Assembly: GCF_000970285.1 (NCBI RefSeq) | Contig: NZ_CP009516.1 | Coordinates: 4,629,036-4,693,035, forward strand | Source: Methanosarcina horonobensis HB-1 = JCM 15518 | GTDB taxonomy: Archaea; Halobacteriota; Methanosarcinia; Methanosarcinales; Methanosarcinaceae | Direction: 5' to 3' | DNA length: 64,000 nucleotides | Part shown: positions 49,913-58,888 of the stretch, piece by piece | Layout of the letters: the number at the start of each line of letters is the position of its first letter | Position numbering within the stretch: position 1 is the stretch's first letter | The notes under the pieces: generated by a model | What the model was told of the DNA's origin: nothing | Databases searched by the model: none | Seen by the model: the letters and a program-made list of their open reading frames with translations, nothing else | Translations under genes and position numbers: made by a program

Positions 49913-50778
49913 AGTCCCGGTATATCTTAAGATTTCTGGACATCTTAAAATCCCTGGATATTTTAAAGTATCCAGACATCTTGAAATCTCCGGACACGAA
50001 CCATTCCTGGTTCAGGAACCTCACTATAGGCATTGCCTTCTTCTTTACCTTTTTACTGTTATTATCAATCGGAGTCCTGCTCTTCGTCCTTAAACCCTCG
50101 GAAATCCTCTCAGCCCTGCTTTCGGAAGAGATGTTCTATTCCATGAAGCTTTCCATGCTGACCTCATCAGCTTCGACCCTTTCGGTCATGTGCTGTTCGA
50201 TCCCGACAGCCTATGCCCTTTCCCGATTTTCATTTCCGGGAAAAAGTCTCATAAAGGCAGTGCTTGGGCTTCCGATGGCTTTTCCGGAACTGGTAATGGG
50301 CCTTGCCCTCCTGCTCCTTTTCGGGCACGGTTTTCTCGGGCCTTATCTTGAGGCAGCAGGAATAAAGGTGACCTTCACAAAGCTCGGGATAGTAGTTGCC
50401 CAGTTTTTTGTTGCTTTTCCTTATGCTGTAAGGGTTATCTACTCCACCTTTGAAGACATAAACCCGCGGTACGAACAGGTCTCAAGGAGTTTCGGGTACG
50501 GAGAATTCGAAACTTTCAGGCATGTAACCCTTCCCATGGCCAGAAGCGGGCTCTTTGCTTCGAGCATAATTACCTTTGCCCGCTGCATAGGGGCTTTTGG
50601 AGCCGTACTCGTACTTGCCGGAGGCTCTTACATGCACACCGAAGTCCTGCCCGTAACCCTCTATCTGAACATTTCCTACGGGAATCTGGAAATGGCGGTG
50701 ACAAGCGGGATTTTACTTATGGGAATTGCTTTTCTTGCAATCCTTAGCTTTGAAAGGTTTGAAGGAGGAAAGCTGTGA
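49900..50778 (+). CDS. modB: Molybdate/tungstate ABC permease
   Basis: A 292-residue permease with six helices: about 43-66 (GIAFFFTFLLLLSIGVLLFV), 90-113, 125-147, 155-177, 220-245 and 262-283. The ABC permease EAA-type loop is YEQVSRSFGYGEFETFRHVT (about 188-207), followed by LPMARSGLFASSIITFARCI. It differs from typical ModB by a 32-residue N-terminus made of six-residue repeats (ILRFLD, ILKSLD, ILKYPD, ILKSPD), encoded by an 18-bp tandem repeat. It overlaps modA by 13 bases and modC by four. Confidence 0.88.
   Translation: MRFLKSRYILRFLDILKSLDILKYPDILKSPDTNHSWFRNLTIGIAFFFTFLLLLSIGVLLFVLKPSEILSALLSEEMFYSMKLSMLTSSASTLSVMCCSIPTAYALSRFSFPGKSLIKAVLGLPMAFPELVMGLALLLLFGHGFLGPYLEAAGIKVTFTKLGIVVAQFFVAFPYAVRVIYSTFEDINPRYEQVSRSFGYGEFETFRHVTLPMARSGLFASSIITFARCIGAFGAVLVLAGGSYMHTEVLPVTLYLNISYGNLEMAVTSGILLMGIAFLAILSFERFEGGKL
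49924..49995 (+). repeat. 18-bp tandem repeat encoding ModB N-terminus
   Basis: Four consecutive 18-bp units encode I-L-[RK]-x-[LP]-D. The units have diverged but stay in frame. The repeat begins right after the modA stop, so it probably grew in former intergenic or leader sequence that became coding. Confidence 0.8.
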
Positions 50779-51836
50779 GTTTTCTGGAAGTCAGGGACAT
50801 CTGCCTTGATGTGGGGAGCTTCGAGCTTAAAGGCATATACCTGAAAGCTGAAAAAGGGGACTATGTGGCGCTGATAGGTCCCACAGGCAGCGGAAAGTCT
50901 CTCCTGCTTGAAACCATAATAGGGTTTTACGAACCCCGGAAAGGAAAAGTTTTCCTTGAAGGCAGGGACATAACCTCCTTTTCTCCTGACAAAAGGCAGA
51001 TCAGCATAGTGTACCAGGACAACATGCTCTTTCCACATATGGATATTTTTGAAAATATCGCATACGCCCTCAGGAAAAAGCTCAGGGACAAAAAGCAGAT
51101 AGAAATCGAGGTAACGCAGATTGCCGGAGTCCTCGGGATAAAAGAACTTCTGCACAGGAAGCCGGATACCCTGAGCGGAGGAGAAAAGCAAAGGGCATCC
51201 CTTGCAAGAAGCCTTATTGCCAGACCAAAACTGCTCCTGCTGGACGAGCCTTTCAGCGCACTTGATGCGAGAACAAGGGAAAAACTCAGGGAGATGCTGA
51301 AAAAGGCAATTGCGGACTACAGCACCACTGTCCTGCATGTAACCCATGATTTCGAAGATGTCTGGGCCCTGGCAAATAAGGTTGTAGTCATAAGAAAAGG
51401 GGAAGTTATGCAGGCAGGAGACCCTGAATCTGTCTTCAGGCGGCCATCTCCCGATTTTGTGGCTGAATTTCTGGGTACAAACGTGCTCAAAGGAACGGTA
51501 AAGGCTCTCGAAGGAAAACTCGCTGTACTCGATGCCGAAAGCCTGGAAATCTATTCCGCAGACCCAGCCGAACCCGGAGAAGATGTCACGGTTTCCATCC
51601 GCCCGGAAGAGATAATTCTTGCCAGAGAGGCCGTGGAAAGTTCGGCCCGGAACACCTTGAGGGGAAGGATTTCGGGAATTTTCAAAAAGGAACACCTTGT
51701 TGTGGTCGAGGTGAAGATGGGAAGTGCAGAAATTAAAGCCGTGGTTACACCGACTTCATGTGAGATGCTCGGGCTCGAACCGGGCAGGGAAATATATGCT
51801 GTATTTAAAGCTTCAAATGCCAGGATAATAAGGTAA
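50775..51836 (+). CDS. modC: Molybdate/tungstate ABC ATPase
   Basis: A 353-residue ATPase. Walker A is GPTGSGKSLLLE (about 35-46), the Q-loop IVYQDNMLFPHMDIFENIAY, the signature LSGGEKQRASLARSL, Walker B LLLLDEPFSALD, the His switch HVTHD. A C-terminal regulatory TOBE domain (about 232-353: TNVLKGTVKALEGKLAVLDA, VSIRPEEIILARE) is present; in Methanosarcina ModC this domain binds molybdate or tungstate and blocks transport when the metal is plentiful. Start is GTG at 50775, overlapping the modB stop. Confidence 0.9.
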   Translation: MSFLEVRDICLDVGSFELKGIYLKAEKGDYVALIGPTGSGKSLLLETIIGFYEPRKGKVFLEGRDITSFSPDKRQISIVYQDNMLFPHMDIFENIAYALRKKLRDKKQIEIEVTQIAGVLGIKELLHRKPDTLSGGEKQRASLARSLIARPKLLLLDEPFSALDARTREKLREMLKKAIADYSTTVLHVTHDFEDVWALANKVVVIRKGEVMQAGDPESVFRRPSPDFVAEFLGTNVLKGTVKALEGKLAVLDAESLEIYSADPAEPGEDVTVSIRPEEIILAREAVESSARNTLRGRISGIFKKEHLVVVEVKMGSAEIKAVVTPTSCEMLGLEPGREIYAVFKASNARIIR

Positions 51837-51948
51837 ATTCAGAGATAAGATAAATTCACAGGCAAATTGATACGAAAAAAGGCAGCAAAGGAAAAGGAAA
51901 GAGAAACACAGAAAAAGAAATTTATGAAGAGAATTATTGAGGCAAAGC

Positions 51949-52740
51949 ATGATAGACCTTTTTGACCTTTACTTTTACGAGGATTGCCCCTATCAGGATG
52001 AAAGCGCAGAACTGCTCAGACTTGAAGGCTGGGGAAAAATGAGGATTGTTTCAAGAGAAAACGGGACCTGTGCCTGCGCTGGAGAGCTGGCAGAATATTA
52101 CGAAAGAAAAGGCCTGAAAATCCGGAATTACCTCGAAGATGGGATGACCTTCAAGCCCGGAGATGCAATTTTCGAAGCCGAAGGAGATCTCAAACTCCTG
52201 TTCAAGCTCTGGAGAGTTTCCCAGACCTTCCTCTCCCTCATGTGTGCCATTTCCACAAAAACAGCCTCTCTGGTGAGTGCAGGCCGAAAAGCAAACCCGG
52301 ATCTTATTATTGCAACAAGCCGAAAGACCCATCCGGGATCCAGGATATTTGAGCTTAAAGCTGTCCGGGCAGGCGGGGGAGATATCCACAGGAACTCCCT
52401 CAGCGACTCCATCCAGCTCAGTCAAAACCACCTGGAAGTTGCCGGAGAACTGGGAAAACTCAGGGCTATGAAAAAGATAGAAATCGAACCCCGGACAAGG
52501 AAAGAAGCATTTAAATATGTCGAAATGTCGAATATAATGCTCCTTGACCACCTTTCTCCGGAAGAACTGCGGGAACTGGGACCCGAACTTAAGAAGATCA
52601 ACCCCAAGCTTGAACTTGCAGTGGGAGGAATTGAGGCAAAAAGGATTCCTGAATACGCTCCCTTTGTCGATATCATCGTCATAAGCGCTCCCTATTACGC
52701 AAATCCCCTTGACTTTACAACGAAAATCGAAAGGCTGTAA
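51949..52740 (+). CDS. modD: ModD, nicotinate-PRTase-like protein
   Basis: A 263-residue homologue of quinolinate phosphoribosyltransferase. EDCPYQDESAELLRLEGWGK near the N-terminus, GDAIFEAEGDLKLLFKLWRV, SQTFLSLMCAISTKTASLVS, then ATSRKTHPGSRIFELKAVRA, with SNIMLLDHLSPEELREL late. These match ModD, the protein encoded with molybdate transporters whose reaction is not settled. It probably does not make NAD. The ATG at 51949 with GAGG six bases ahead is preferred to an in-frame TTG at 51937. It follows modC by about 110 bases. Confidence 0.85.
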   Translation: MIDLFDLYFYEDCPYQDESAELLRLEGWGKMRIVSRENGTCACAGELAEYYERKGLKIRNYLEDGMTFKPGDAIFEAEGDLKLLFKLWRVSQTFLSLMCAISTKTASLVSAGRKANPDLIIATSRKTHPGSRIFELKAVRAGGGDIHRNSLSDSIQLSQNHLEVAGELGKLRAMKKIEIEPRTRKEAFKYVEMSNIMLLDHLSPEELRELGPELKKINPKLELAVGGIEAKRIPEYAPFVDIIVISAPYYANPLDFTTKIERL

Positions 52741-52767
52741 GCTGAGAAAAAAGTAAAAGGTGGACGC

Positions 52768-53604
52768 ATGTCAGAAAGCAAAAACCTGCACGAAATCGGG
52801 AAGAAGGAAGAAAGCGGAATCCTGCCCGCCCTCGTAAGTGCGCTCAAAAACGATCTGGGTCCTGCCCTTGAAGAAATCGAAGTAAAGGATGTAAGAATAG
52901 GGCTCGCCTATACAGGAGTCCTGCTTTCAGAAAACTACGGAGGCGTTGCCTGCACCCCCCTCTACGAGTTTTCCTGCTGCCCTGCCCTCGGTTTTGCGGG
53001 CTTTCTGAAAGGTAAAACTGCGGATAAGTTGCTTGAACTCTCCCTGTCAAAAAATCCCCTTGAAGCAGCCGTTGGAATTGCAACAGCAAATGCACTTTCC
53101 CATATGCTCCGTGATATGGAGCCTGAAAGCTTCCCAGTTTCAAATGCAGACATCCTTGACCTTGTAAAACCTGAAGACAAGGTTGCAATGGTAGGCTATT
53201 TTGGACCTCTCATCCCGAGAATCCTGAAAATAACCAGGAACTTCACAGTCCTTGAAAAACGCGAAATCGATTCCCCTAAAACCAGGATCCTGCCCTCGGA
53301 AAAAGCCAGAGAAATCCTTCCTGCATCGGATGTGATCATCCTTAGCGCAAGTACTCTCGCCAACCGGACTTTTGATGAACTCCTTTCCCTCAGGAGTACA
53401 GCAAGGGAAGTGGTCCTGCTCGGCCCAAGCACTCCTCTCTACCCTGCCCCATTTTTTAAGAGAGGAATTACTGCAATAATGGGAACCCTAATTATTGATC
53501 CCTGGACAATGCTTACGGTGGTCAGTGAGGCAGGAGGTACCAAGAAACTGCACAAGTGCTGTGGGGAGAAGATCGCGTTCCAAAATAAAAAAAAGCTAGG
53601 ATAA
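52768..53604 (+). CDS. DUF4213/DUF364 heavy-metal chelatase-like protein
   Basis: A 278-residue two-domain protein. The N-terminal DUF4213 region contains VKDVRIGLAYTGVLLSENYG and NPLEAAVGIATANALSHML; the C-terminal DUF364 part has KVAMVGYFGPLIPRILK, VIILSASTLANRTFDELLSL and VVLLGPSTPLYPAPFFKRGI. Members sit beside molybdate/tungstate uptake genes in many anaerobes and were proposed to bind oxyanions or heavy metals. It carries a CCPALG and a KCCGEK motif; both Cys pairs could bind metal. Last gene of the mod operon, 27 bases after modD. Confidence 0.85.
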   Translation: MSESKNLHEIGKKEESGILPALVSALKNDLGPALEEIEVKDVRIGLAYTGVLLSENYGGVACTPLYEFSCCPALGFAGFLKGKTADKLLELSLSKNPLEAAVGIATANALSHMLRDMEPESFPVSNADILDLVKPEDKVAMVGYFGPLIPRILKITRNFTVLEKREIDSPKTRILPSEKAREILPASDVIILSASTLANRTFDELLSLRSTAREVVLLGPSTPLYPAPFFKRGITAIMGTLIIDPWTMLTVVSEAGGTKKLHKCCGEKIAFQNKKKLG

Positions 53605-53676
53605 GTCCTCTTGAGCGAGCAGAAAGAGACAGTACCGATATAGTAATGAAACCATTGAGCTTGCATATTTATCTTA

Positions 53677-54297
53677 TTAGCGTTTGAAAACCAGTAACGA
53701 TAGAAGCCCTAAAATGACCATTATTGAAGTAAATCCGGGTGTTTGACGCGTTGTTGTTTCACCATCTGCGCCCTTTTCGCCTCCACGATCTTCAATTGCC
53801 ACTTCTCCCCAAATAAAAACGACTGGTACTTCATTTATTCCTTCCTTTTCACAATGATCCTCGATTATTTGATATATTTCATCAATTATTGACTCATTAA
53901 TATTTTCCGGAGTATTTTTATCGAATTCTACATACAAATATCCCCCCATTCCACTACAACCAAAGGTCACTACAGAGCCACCATTTGATCGCATATATGG
54001 GTCTATTTTAAATGGAAGATCACTAAAACCAGAACAGTTAGTAAGTAAATTAATCCATTTTTGTTTTTCTTCTTCTTCCTTTCCTATTTCAGGCATTGTT
54101 CCTCGAGCAGCTATAAATCTTGGATCATTTTTAATTTCTTCGAAAAGCTCCGGTCCATAGTTAGGTAATGCAGGAATCTCTTCATCATATTCGGAGTCAT
54201 TTAATTCGTTATCATCTGCACTTGCGGAAGCGCACAAAAAAACAGAAACACAAATGATAAGCGTCAGCCATTTGCCAATATTCCTTCTTTTGAGCAT
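53677..54297 (-). CDS. Secreted protein with PGF-CTERM-type anchor
   Basis: A 206-residue protein. Signal peptide (about 10-28, WLTLIICVSVFLCASASADD), an acidic segment, then a globular domain with one conspicuous FGCSGMGGYLYVEF strand and a repeated acidic pattern. The tail TPGFTSIMVILGLLSLLVFKR is a PGF-CTERM-like archaeosortase sorting signal. I do not recognise the central domain. It is close to other secreted-protein genes and shares an upstream element with the PKD gene at 57174. Confidence 0.75.
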   Translation of the reverse strand: MLKRRNIGKWLTLIICVSVFLCASASADDNELNDSEYDEEIPALPNYGPELFEEIKNDPRFIAARGTMPEIGKEEEEKQKWINLLTNCSGFSDLPFKIDPYMRSNGGSVVTFGCSGMGGYLYVEFDKNTPENINESIIDEIYQIIEDHCEKEGINEVPVVFIWGEVAIEDRGGEKGADGETTTRQTPGFTSIMVILGLLSLLVFKR

Positions 54298-54413
54298 TTA
54301 ATCAGACCTTATTAGTTATTTTAGAATTCTAACTTGCATCATTGTATAAAATAATCTCAAAATCAATCAACTGCATAATTTCCTTATGCAAAAAATTGGC
54401 AGAGCATGAAATA

Positions 54414-54486
54414 CTTTTTAAATTTTATAAGTTTTATAGTTACGTGCTTAAAAAGAGAATATTTTAAAAATACTTTTTCTGCTTAC
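54414..54486. repeat. Upstream element shared with PKD gene, copy 1
   Basis: The sequence TTTTTAAATTTT...CTTAAAAAGAG...TTTTAAAAATA recurs in the same order at 57316-57392. Both copies lie 120-210 bases upstream of a minus-strand secreted-protein start (54297 and 57174). Conservation by eye is clear over roughly 70 bases, mostly A/T. It may be a common promoter of surface proteins. Confidence 0.45.
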
Positions 54487-54594
54487 TGTGGCTGTGACTG
54501 TCAAAAATTGACCTGAGAAGTTGCAAACAACGTCGTCATCTGCAACTCCTGATCATTTATATACTTCAATGTTCAAATTACTTAGCCCAATTTA

Positions 54595-55344
54595 TTATTC
54601 AATGTAGTACGTGACCTGTACTGACATTGAAACGGTAGACTCGCCTGGCTGAACAGGAGTGGAACCTGCTCCCATATCTTTTTCTGCTGTTGCCATATCG
54701 TATTCGTAATATACTCTGGAACCGCTGCTTTCACTTATAGATGAGGTCTGTACACCAATTACCTCAACTCCCAGGCTCTTAGCAAGCGTAGCGGCTTTTG
54801 ATGATGCATCAGCTACTGCTTCACTCATCAGGTCTTCACGAAGCTGCTTTTGCATGTCATTAGATACTGAGAAGGAAATACTTCCTATCTCATTAGCTCC
54901 GGCAGCTGTGGACCTGTCAATGATCTCACTAAGGTTGTTGAGCTTTGTGGTTGTGATCTGCACGCTGTTGGATGCAGAGTAGCCTGTAATTATTTGTTCT
55001 TTATCATAATTATATACCGGGTACACGGAAACATAGGATGTCTGTATCTCCCTGTCCTGCAATCCCATTGCTTTCAGTTCTGCTATTACAGCGCTCATAA
55101 GGGCTGCATTTTCATCGGCTGCTTCCTTTGCAGTTGCAGACTGAATTACAACACCTATTCTCAATGTTGCTGTGTCAGGGACAACTTTCTGTTCAGCATA
55201 CCCACTCATGGAAATAGTACTTTCCGCATCCTTTTCGGATCCATTCTGCGAAATAGCGTAGATTGATGCCGACATTAGCACCAGAACAATTGATAGCGCA
55301 ATGATACTGTAATAAAACTTATCGTTTTTATCTTCCTGTGGCAT
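54595..55344 (-). CDS. SIMPL domain (DUF541) protein
   Basis: A 249-residue membrane-anchored SIMPL/DUF541 protein. Hydrophobic helix about 12-32 (YSIIALSIVLVLMSASIYAI), then TISMSGYAEQKVVPDTATLR, the family start, DREIQTSYVSVYPVYNYDKE, VQITTTKLNNLSEIIDRSTA and VADASSKAATLAKSLGVEVI. The family occurs in bacterial periplasm and archaeal envelopes; BP26 of Brucella is one example. Function not established. No near partner gene; the next gene is divergent. Confidence 0.92.
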   Translation of the reverse strand: MPQEDKNDKFYYSIIALSIVLVLMSASIYAISQNGSEKDAESTISMSGYAEQKVVPDTATLRIGVVIQSATAKEAADENAALMSAVIAELKAMGLQDREIQTSYVSVYPVYNYDKEQIITGYSASNSVQITTTKLNNLSEIIDRSTAAGANEIGSISFSVSNDMQKQLREDLMSEAVADASSKAATLAKSLGVEVIGVQTSSISESSGSRVYYEYDMATAEKDMGAGSTPVQPGESTVSMSVQVTYYIE

Positions 55345-55846
55345 TTTTCACATACTCCTCTTTCAATGCTTTGTTAACTGGAAATTCAACTAATTCTAGC
55401 AAGTCATAGATGTACACGCACATATTAAATAATTACTTAAACTTCAACTGCAACCGCAGTTATGATAATCGCATGATATTGAAGGAAAAATATACATAAA
55501 GTAATGAAAAGAGAAAGGGTTAAAAGATGAAAAAAAGGACCCAGTTCTCCCGAAATAGGTTCTTAAAAATTATATCCATGTGTAATAATGGCATTTGATA
55601 TCTTTTTTCATTAATTTGGATTAAATGCAAGAAATGGGGAGTACAAAACAATAAAAAGAAAAATAAAGGCTTATTAATTCTTAGAATTGAATATAATTTA
55701 TTGACATATTGTTTTTTTATTAGGGAATCAATAAGAATATATTTAAGTCATGAAATAAGCTCTATAAGCTCTTAAATAATAGATTATTTTGGGGATACTA
55801 TAGGGGATAGATAAAGAAAAACGCGAGACCTGGGGGTATGTAAAAT
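55345..55846. other. Intergenic region, nothing recognised
   Basis: About 500 A/T-rich bases between the divergent SIMPL and methyltransferase genes. It contains their promoters (TTATAGGGATAG-like sequence near 55795 for the latter is uncertain). No RNA gene, strong inverted repeat or open frame could be supported. Confidence 0.5.
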
Positions 55847-56593
55847 ATGTTTGGAGGATACGAAAAAAACGTTTCCAAACAAAAGGATTTCTGGATAGAG
55901 TTTTTCGCAAATAGGAGAGACGGTGGCCATAGATCTTCATCTGAAGAATTTATTTCCATGGAGGCTAAGGAAAAACTATTCCATCTTGATGGGGGCAAAA
56001 CACTACTTGACTTCGGATGCGGTGCAGGCGAACTTCTGATTTATTACGCACCGGGATATGAAAAGCTTGTAGGAGTTGACTTTTCCGCATCCATGCTTGA
56101 CGAAGCAAGCAAAAGAGTCAGGGAAAGAAAATGTGGGAATGTATCATTAATCCAGGCTGATGACAAAACTGTCTGGGATAAACTGGAATCTTCTTTTGAT
56201 CGAATAACCGCAGCTGGGGTGCTTCAATATTTGACATTGAAAGAAATAGATAGTTTTGTCTTTAATGCATCAAACTATCTTAATAACGGGGGTAAAATAG
56301 TATTGTTCGACATACTGGACCCTCGTTTATATCCATTGTGGAAAATAGGACTGTTCTCAGAAGATGCAGATATCTGGAAAATTTTACGCAAAATCGGTTT
56401 TGAGTTAAAGGTTATATTATCGGCAAGCCTGAACAATCGCCCAAAAGATATTCTCGGGTTTGCCCACAATCCCGGTACAATTAAGAAAGTAGCAAACAAG
56501 TATGGTTTTGAGACTATTTTCGTACAATCAATGTATTATGAATACAAATATCATGCAATAATATCTCGAATTTCAGAGGCTAAGCCTCAATGA
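55847..56593 (+). CDS. Class I SAM-dependent methyltransferase
   Basis: A 248-residue methyltransferase of the UbiE/Methyltransf_25 type. Motif I is TLLDFGCGAGELLIYYAPG (about 52-71), followed by LVGVDFSASMLDEASKRVRE, and motif IV FDRITAAGVLQYLTLKEIDS. The C-terminal part (residues 170-245) is a substrate domain without clear similarity. The substrate is unknown; an N-terminal QKDFWIEFFANRRDGGHRSS segment may help bind it. Single gene between unrelated neighbours. Confidence 0.88.
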   Translation: MFGGYEKNVSKQKDFWIEFFANRRDGGHRSSSEEFISMEAKEKLFHLDGGKTLLDFGCGAGELLIYYAPGYEKLVGVDFSASMLDEASKRVRERKCGNVSLIQADDKTVWDKLESSFDRITAAGVLQYLTLKEIDSFVFNASNYLNNGGKIVLFDILDPRLYPLWKIGLFSEDADIWKILRKIGFELKVILSASLNNRPKDILGFAHNPGTIKKVANKYGFETIFVQSMYYEYKYHAIISRISEAKPQ

Positions 56594-56868
56594 TCAAAAT
56601 AAAAGGGAATAGCATCGTTAAAAGAGCTTCTAAAGTTCAGAAAAAAAGGAGGAATATATTTCTTCCTTACTTCATATACTGACCCTATACCGTCCAAAGT
56701 TCTCCTTCAGCCTATTTTCACAGTCCCTATCGTCGGCATCAAACCCTCTATCTTTTCATCCTGATAAGAATAAGGAAATGACATCCATATATGCTGATTG
56801 AAGGAGTTGGATCTAAATAAATAGTGAGAAGGAAATAAATCCTTAACGAGTAACTAACGTATTATGTT

Positions 56869-57174
56869 TCAACAACTTATATCGACTTCATTATTATCAG
56901 TAACTTCACCAGAATCCGTTACTTCCAGATGTACCGTATAATCCCCACATTTATTGTATGTGTGTATGGGATTCGGCTCGGTTGAGGTTGTTCCGTCTCC
57001 AAAATCCCACAAATATTTAGAACCTTGACTTCCTTCTGAAGAAAAGTTTACTGTAAAAGATTTAATTGAAGCCTGAGCTATTGGGACTGCGTTTACCGAT
57101 GCAGCTGTCACTGATGCTACAAAGAGTACTACCAGCAAAACAGCCAGTATCTTCTTTACTGTTAATTTCATCAT
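56869..57174 (-). CDS. Small secreted single-PKD protein
   Basis: A 101-residue protein: signal peptide (about 5-30, [20 protein letters not shown]) and one truncated PKD domain ([31 protein letters not shown]) ending with DISC. The PKD fold lacks its first strands, so it is short for a stable domain; it may be the remnant of a longer PKD protein. The two cysteines (KCGDY and the last residue) could form a disulfide. Upstream it shares an element with the gene at 54297. Confidence 0.7.
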   Translation of the reverse strand: MMKLTVKKILAVLLVVLFVASVTAASVNAVPIAQASIKSFTVNFSSEGSQGSKYLWDFGDGTTSTEPNPIHTYNKCGDYTVHLEVTDSGEVTDNNEVDISC

Positions 57175-57504
57175 TTATTTACGCTCCCTACTTTGTTTTA
57201 TTTGATACAATTTAAAATCTTAATTTTACATGCCAGTAAAAGTGACTCCAAATTGTATCAATAGGGAATTATTATTCAAATAATGTAATATAACAAGAAT
57301 TATAAATTAGAAATCGATTTTTAAATTTTCTAAATTTATGCTTATTCGCTTAAAAAGAGGATTTTTTTAAAAATATTCTTATTTATGCCTACTTCGACTG
57401 CAATTCTGCCGAAAAATCTGGATCGATATTGAAAGAAGAAAGTCGCTTTCGGAATACCAAGAACTGTTAAAAAATAGATTTGAAATGTATGAATGCCATA
57501 CATT
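57175..57504. other. Intergenic region upstream of small PKD gene
   Basis: About 330 A/T-rich bases between the small PKD gene and the end of the fmd operon. Apart from the shared upstream element at 57316-57392, nothing is recognised. No gene is supported. Confidence 0.5.
57316..57392. repeat. Upstream element shared with PKD gene, copy 2
   Basis: Second copy of the element described at 54414-54486, here upstream of the small PKD gene. The shared words appear in the same order with similar spacing (TTTTTAAATTTT, CTTAAAAAGAG, TTTAAAAATA, then a T-rich run). Confidence 0.45.
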
Positions 57505-57542
57505 TTCTTTTTTTAAAAACATAAGGAGGTGTTACCCTCCTT
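57505..57542 (-). terminator. Terminator of the fmd operon
   Basis: AAGGAGG (57523-57529) and CCTCCTT (57536-57542) form a seven-pair stem with loop TGTTAC. On the minus strand the hairpin is followed by ATGTTTTTAAAAAAAG, a T-rich tail. It lies 43 bases past the fmdB stop and should end the fmd transcript. Confidence 0.7.
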
Positions 57543-57584
57543 TCATTGCTTATTCTTCCCTGGTGCAGGGAAAAACTGAATCGT

Positions 57585-58886
57585 TTACTTCCTTGCTTTG
57601 ATCTTCTCAAAGAGCTGTTTCAACGTATCTTCGTTACTCTTCGTAAACTCAAAGGGCGAGGTTGTGAAAGGTTCGAAGTGCACTGGCACGTCATCGAGCC
57701 TGTAGAAGGTTCCATCACATTCCATGGCATCAATAACTCCCGGAAGCACAACATCCGAAGCGGCTGTGCTCGGGCAGGGAGCGATATCCAGACAGACCAT
57801 TGGAATTTCGGCAAGATAGGCTGCACAATCCGCAGGGATATGGCAGACAAGATCAGCGCACATCACAAAGGCCGCATCTACATCTTTTTCCCTCAGCACG
57901 TCCACAGTTGTATACTCCCCTGGGTTGTAACGTGGATGTCCGCGCATGAAATCAAGCCCGAAGGGGTAACCGTACATATAGGAAGCAACCTGATTAAAGC
58001 CTGCAACGTTGCAGTGGCCTCTGAGAGCTCCGAGAGTGAACTTGGCATAGTTGTTCAGTTCCTTCACAAAGTTCATGGCAATCTCGGCATTCCTGTGCTT
58101 TCCGATGGATGAAGAAAGTCCGAGACCCACAGAGATGGCTCCGAAGTTGCAGTTCTTCATCATATCAAGCATCTCTTCCATGACCGGGATAGGAACTCCT
58201 GTTATCTCTTCCACTGACGGGTGGGGAGTTTTCCCGTGGAGAAGTGTAAGGAGAGCACTTATCAGTTCGTAGTCAGAGCTGGGTTTGAGCTGCACGTGCA
58301 GGTCGGAAGCTACGGCAGTCGGAGTTTTTCTTGGGTCCACAGTAATAACCGTACGGTCAAAACGCCCGCGTTTGGTCCAGTAACCTCTCGGGAAAACCCC
58401 GTACCTGGACATCTGTCTCGGCATTGATTCGAGAGGGTTAGTTCCCCAGTAAACTATAAGGTCGCCCCTGTTTTTCTTCTGCCCTTCGGTTGCACCGACT
58501 TTTCCGGATTCTTGAATTCCCATTGCTGTCGGGCCGTGGCAGATAGTAGCATTGGAGTCAACAAGCGCACCCAGGTATTCTCCGATCTTGAGACCGATTT
58601 CGTGAGCCTCGCAGGAGGTTTCACTGCCCATGAAAAGCAGGGGTCGCTTTGCCGAAACAAGGATATCGGCAGCTCTTTCAAGGGCTTCGTCCCAGGCTGC
58701 AGGAGTCAGTTTCCCATCAGTCTTTATAAGGGGCTGCCTGAGCCGGTGGGAACTTAAAACCTCCTTGAACTTGGCATTTCCCATTTTACATGCATTTCTG
58801 GCCTCAATCTTTCCGTCCCCGAACTCAACCTGGATATCATCACAGGACGCCCCACAGACCGGACAGATTATGTTTTTGTAAATCAT
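57585..58886 (-). CDS. fmdB: Formylmethanofuran dehydrogenase subunit B
   Basis: 433 residues from the ATG at 58886, with GGAGGG nine bases upstream; a GTG at 58892 overlaps the fmdD stop. It is the catalytic, pterin-dinucleotide-containing subunit that reduces CO2 to formate at a molybdenum (or tungsten) site. The 4Fe-4S motif CPVCGASCDD (residues about 8-17, followed by a later Cys in ARNACKMG) and the active-site Cys in NATICHGPTAMG (about 110-121) are intact, Cys rather than selenocysteine. Pterin-binding regions VYWGTNPLESMPRQMSRYGV and VDPRKTPTA are present. Last gene of the operon. Mo dependence is inferred from gene order and the ModE-like sites. Confidence 0.95.
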   Translation of the reverse strand: MIYKNIICPVCGASCDDIQVEFGDGKIEARNACKMGNAKFKEVLSSHRLRQPLIKTDGKLTPAAWDEALERAADILVSAKRPLLFMGSETSCEAHEIGLKIGEYLGALVDSNATICHGPTAMGIQESGKVGATEGQKKNRGDLIVYWGTNPLESMPRQMSRYGVFPRGYWTKRGRFDRTVITVDPRKTPTAVASDLHVQLKPSSDYELISALLTLLHGKTPHPSVEEITGVPIPVMEEMLDMMKNCNFGAISVGLGLSSSIGKHRNAEIAMNFVKELNNYAKFTLGALRGHCNVAGFNQVASYMYGYPFGLDFMRGHPRYNPGEYTTVDVLREKDVDAAFVMCADLVCHIPADCAAYLAEIPMVCLDIAPCPSTAASDVVLPGVIDAMECDGTFYRLDDVPVHFEPFTTSPFEFTKSNEDTLKQLFEKIKARK

Positions 58887-58888
58887 GC

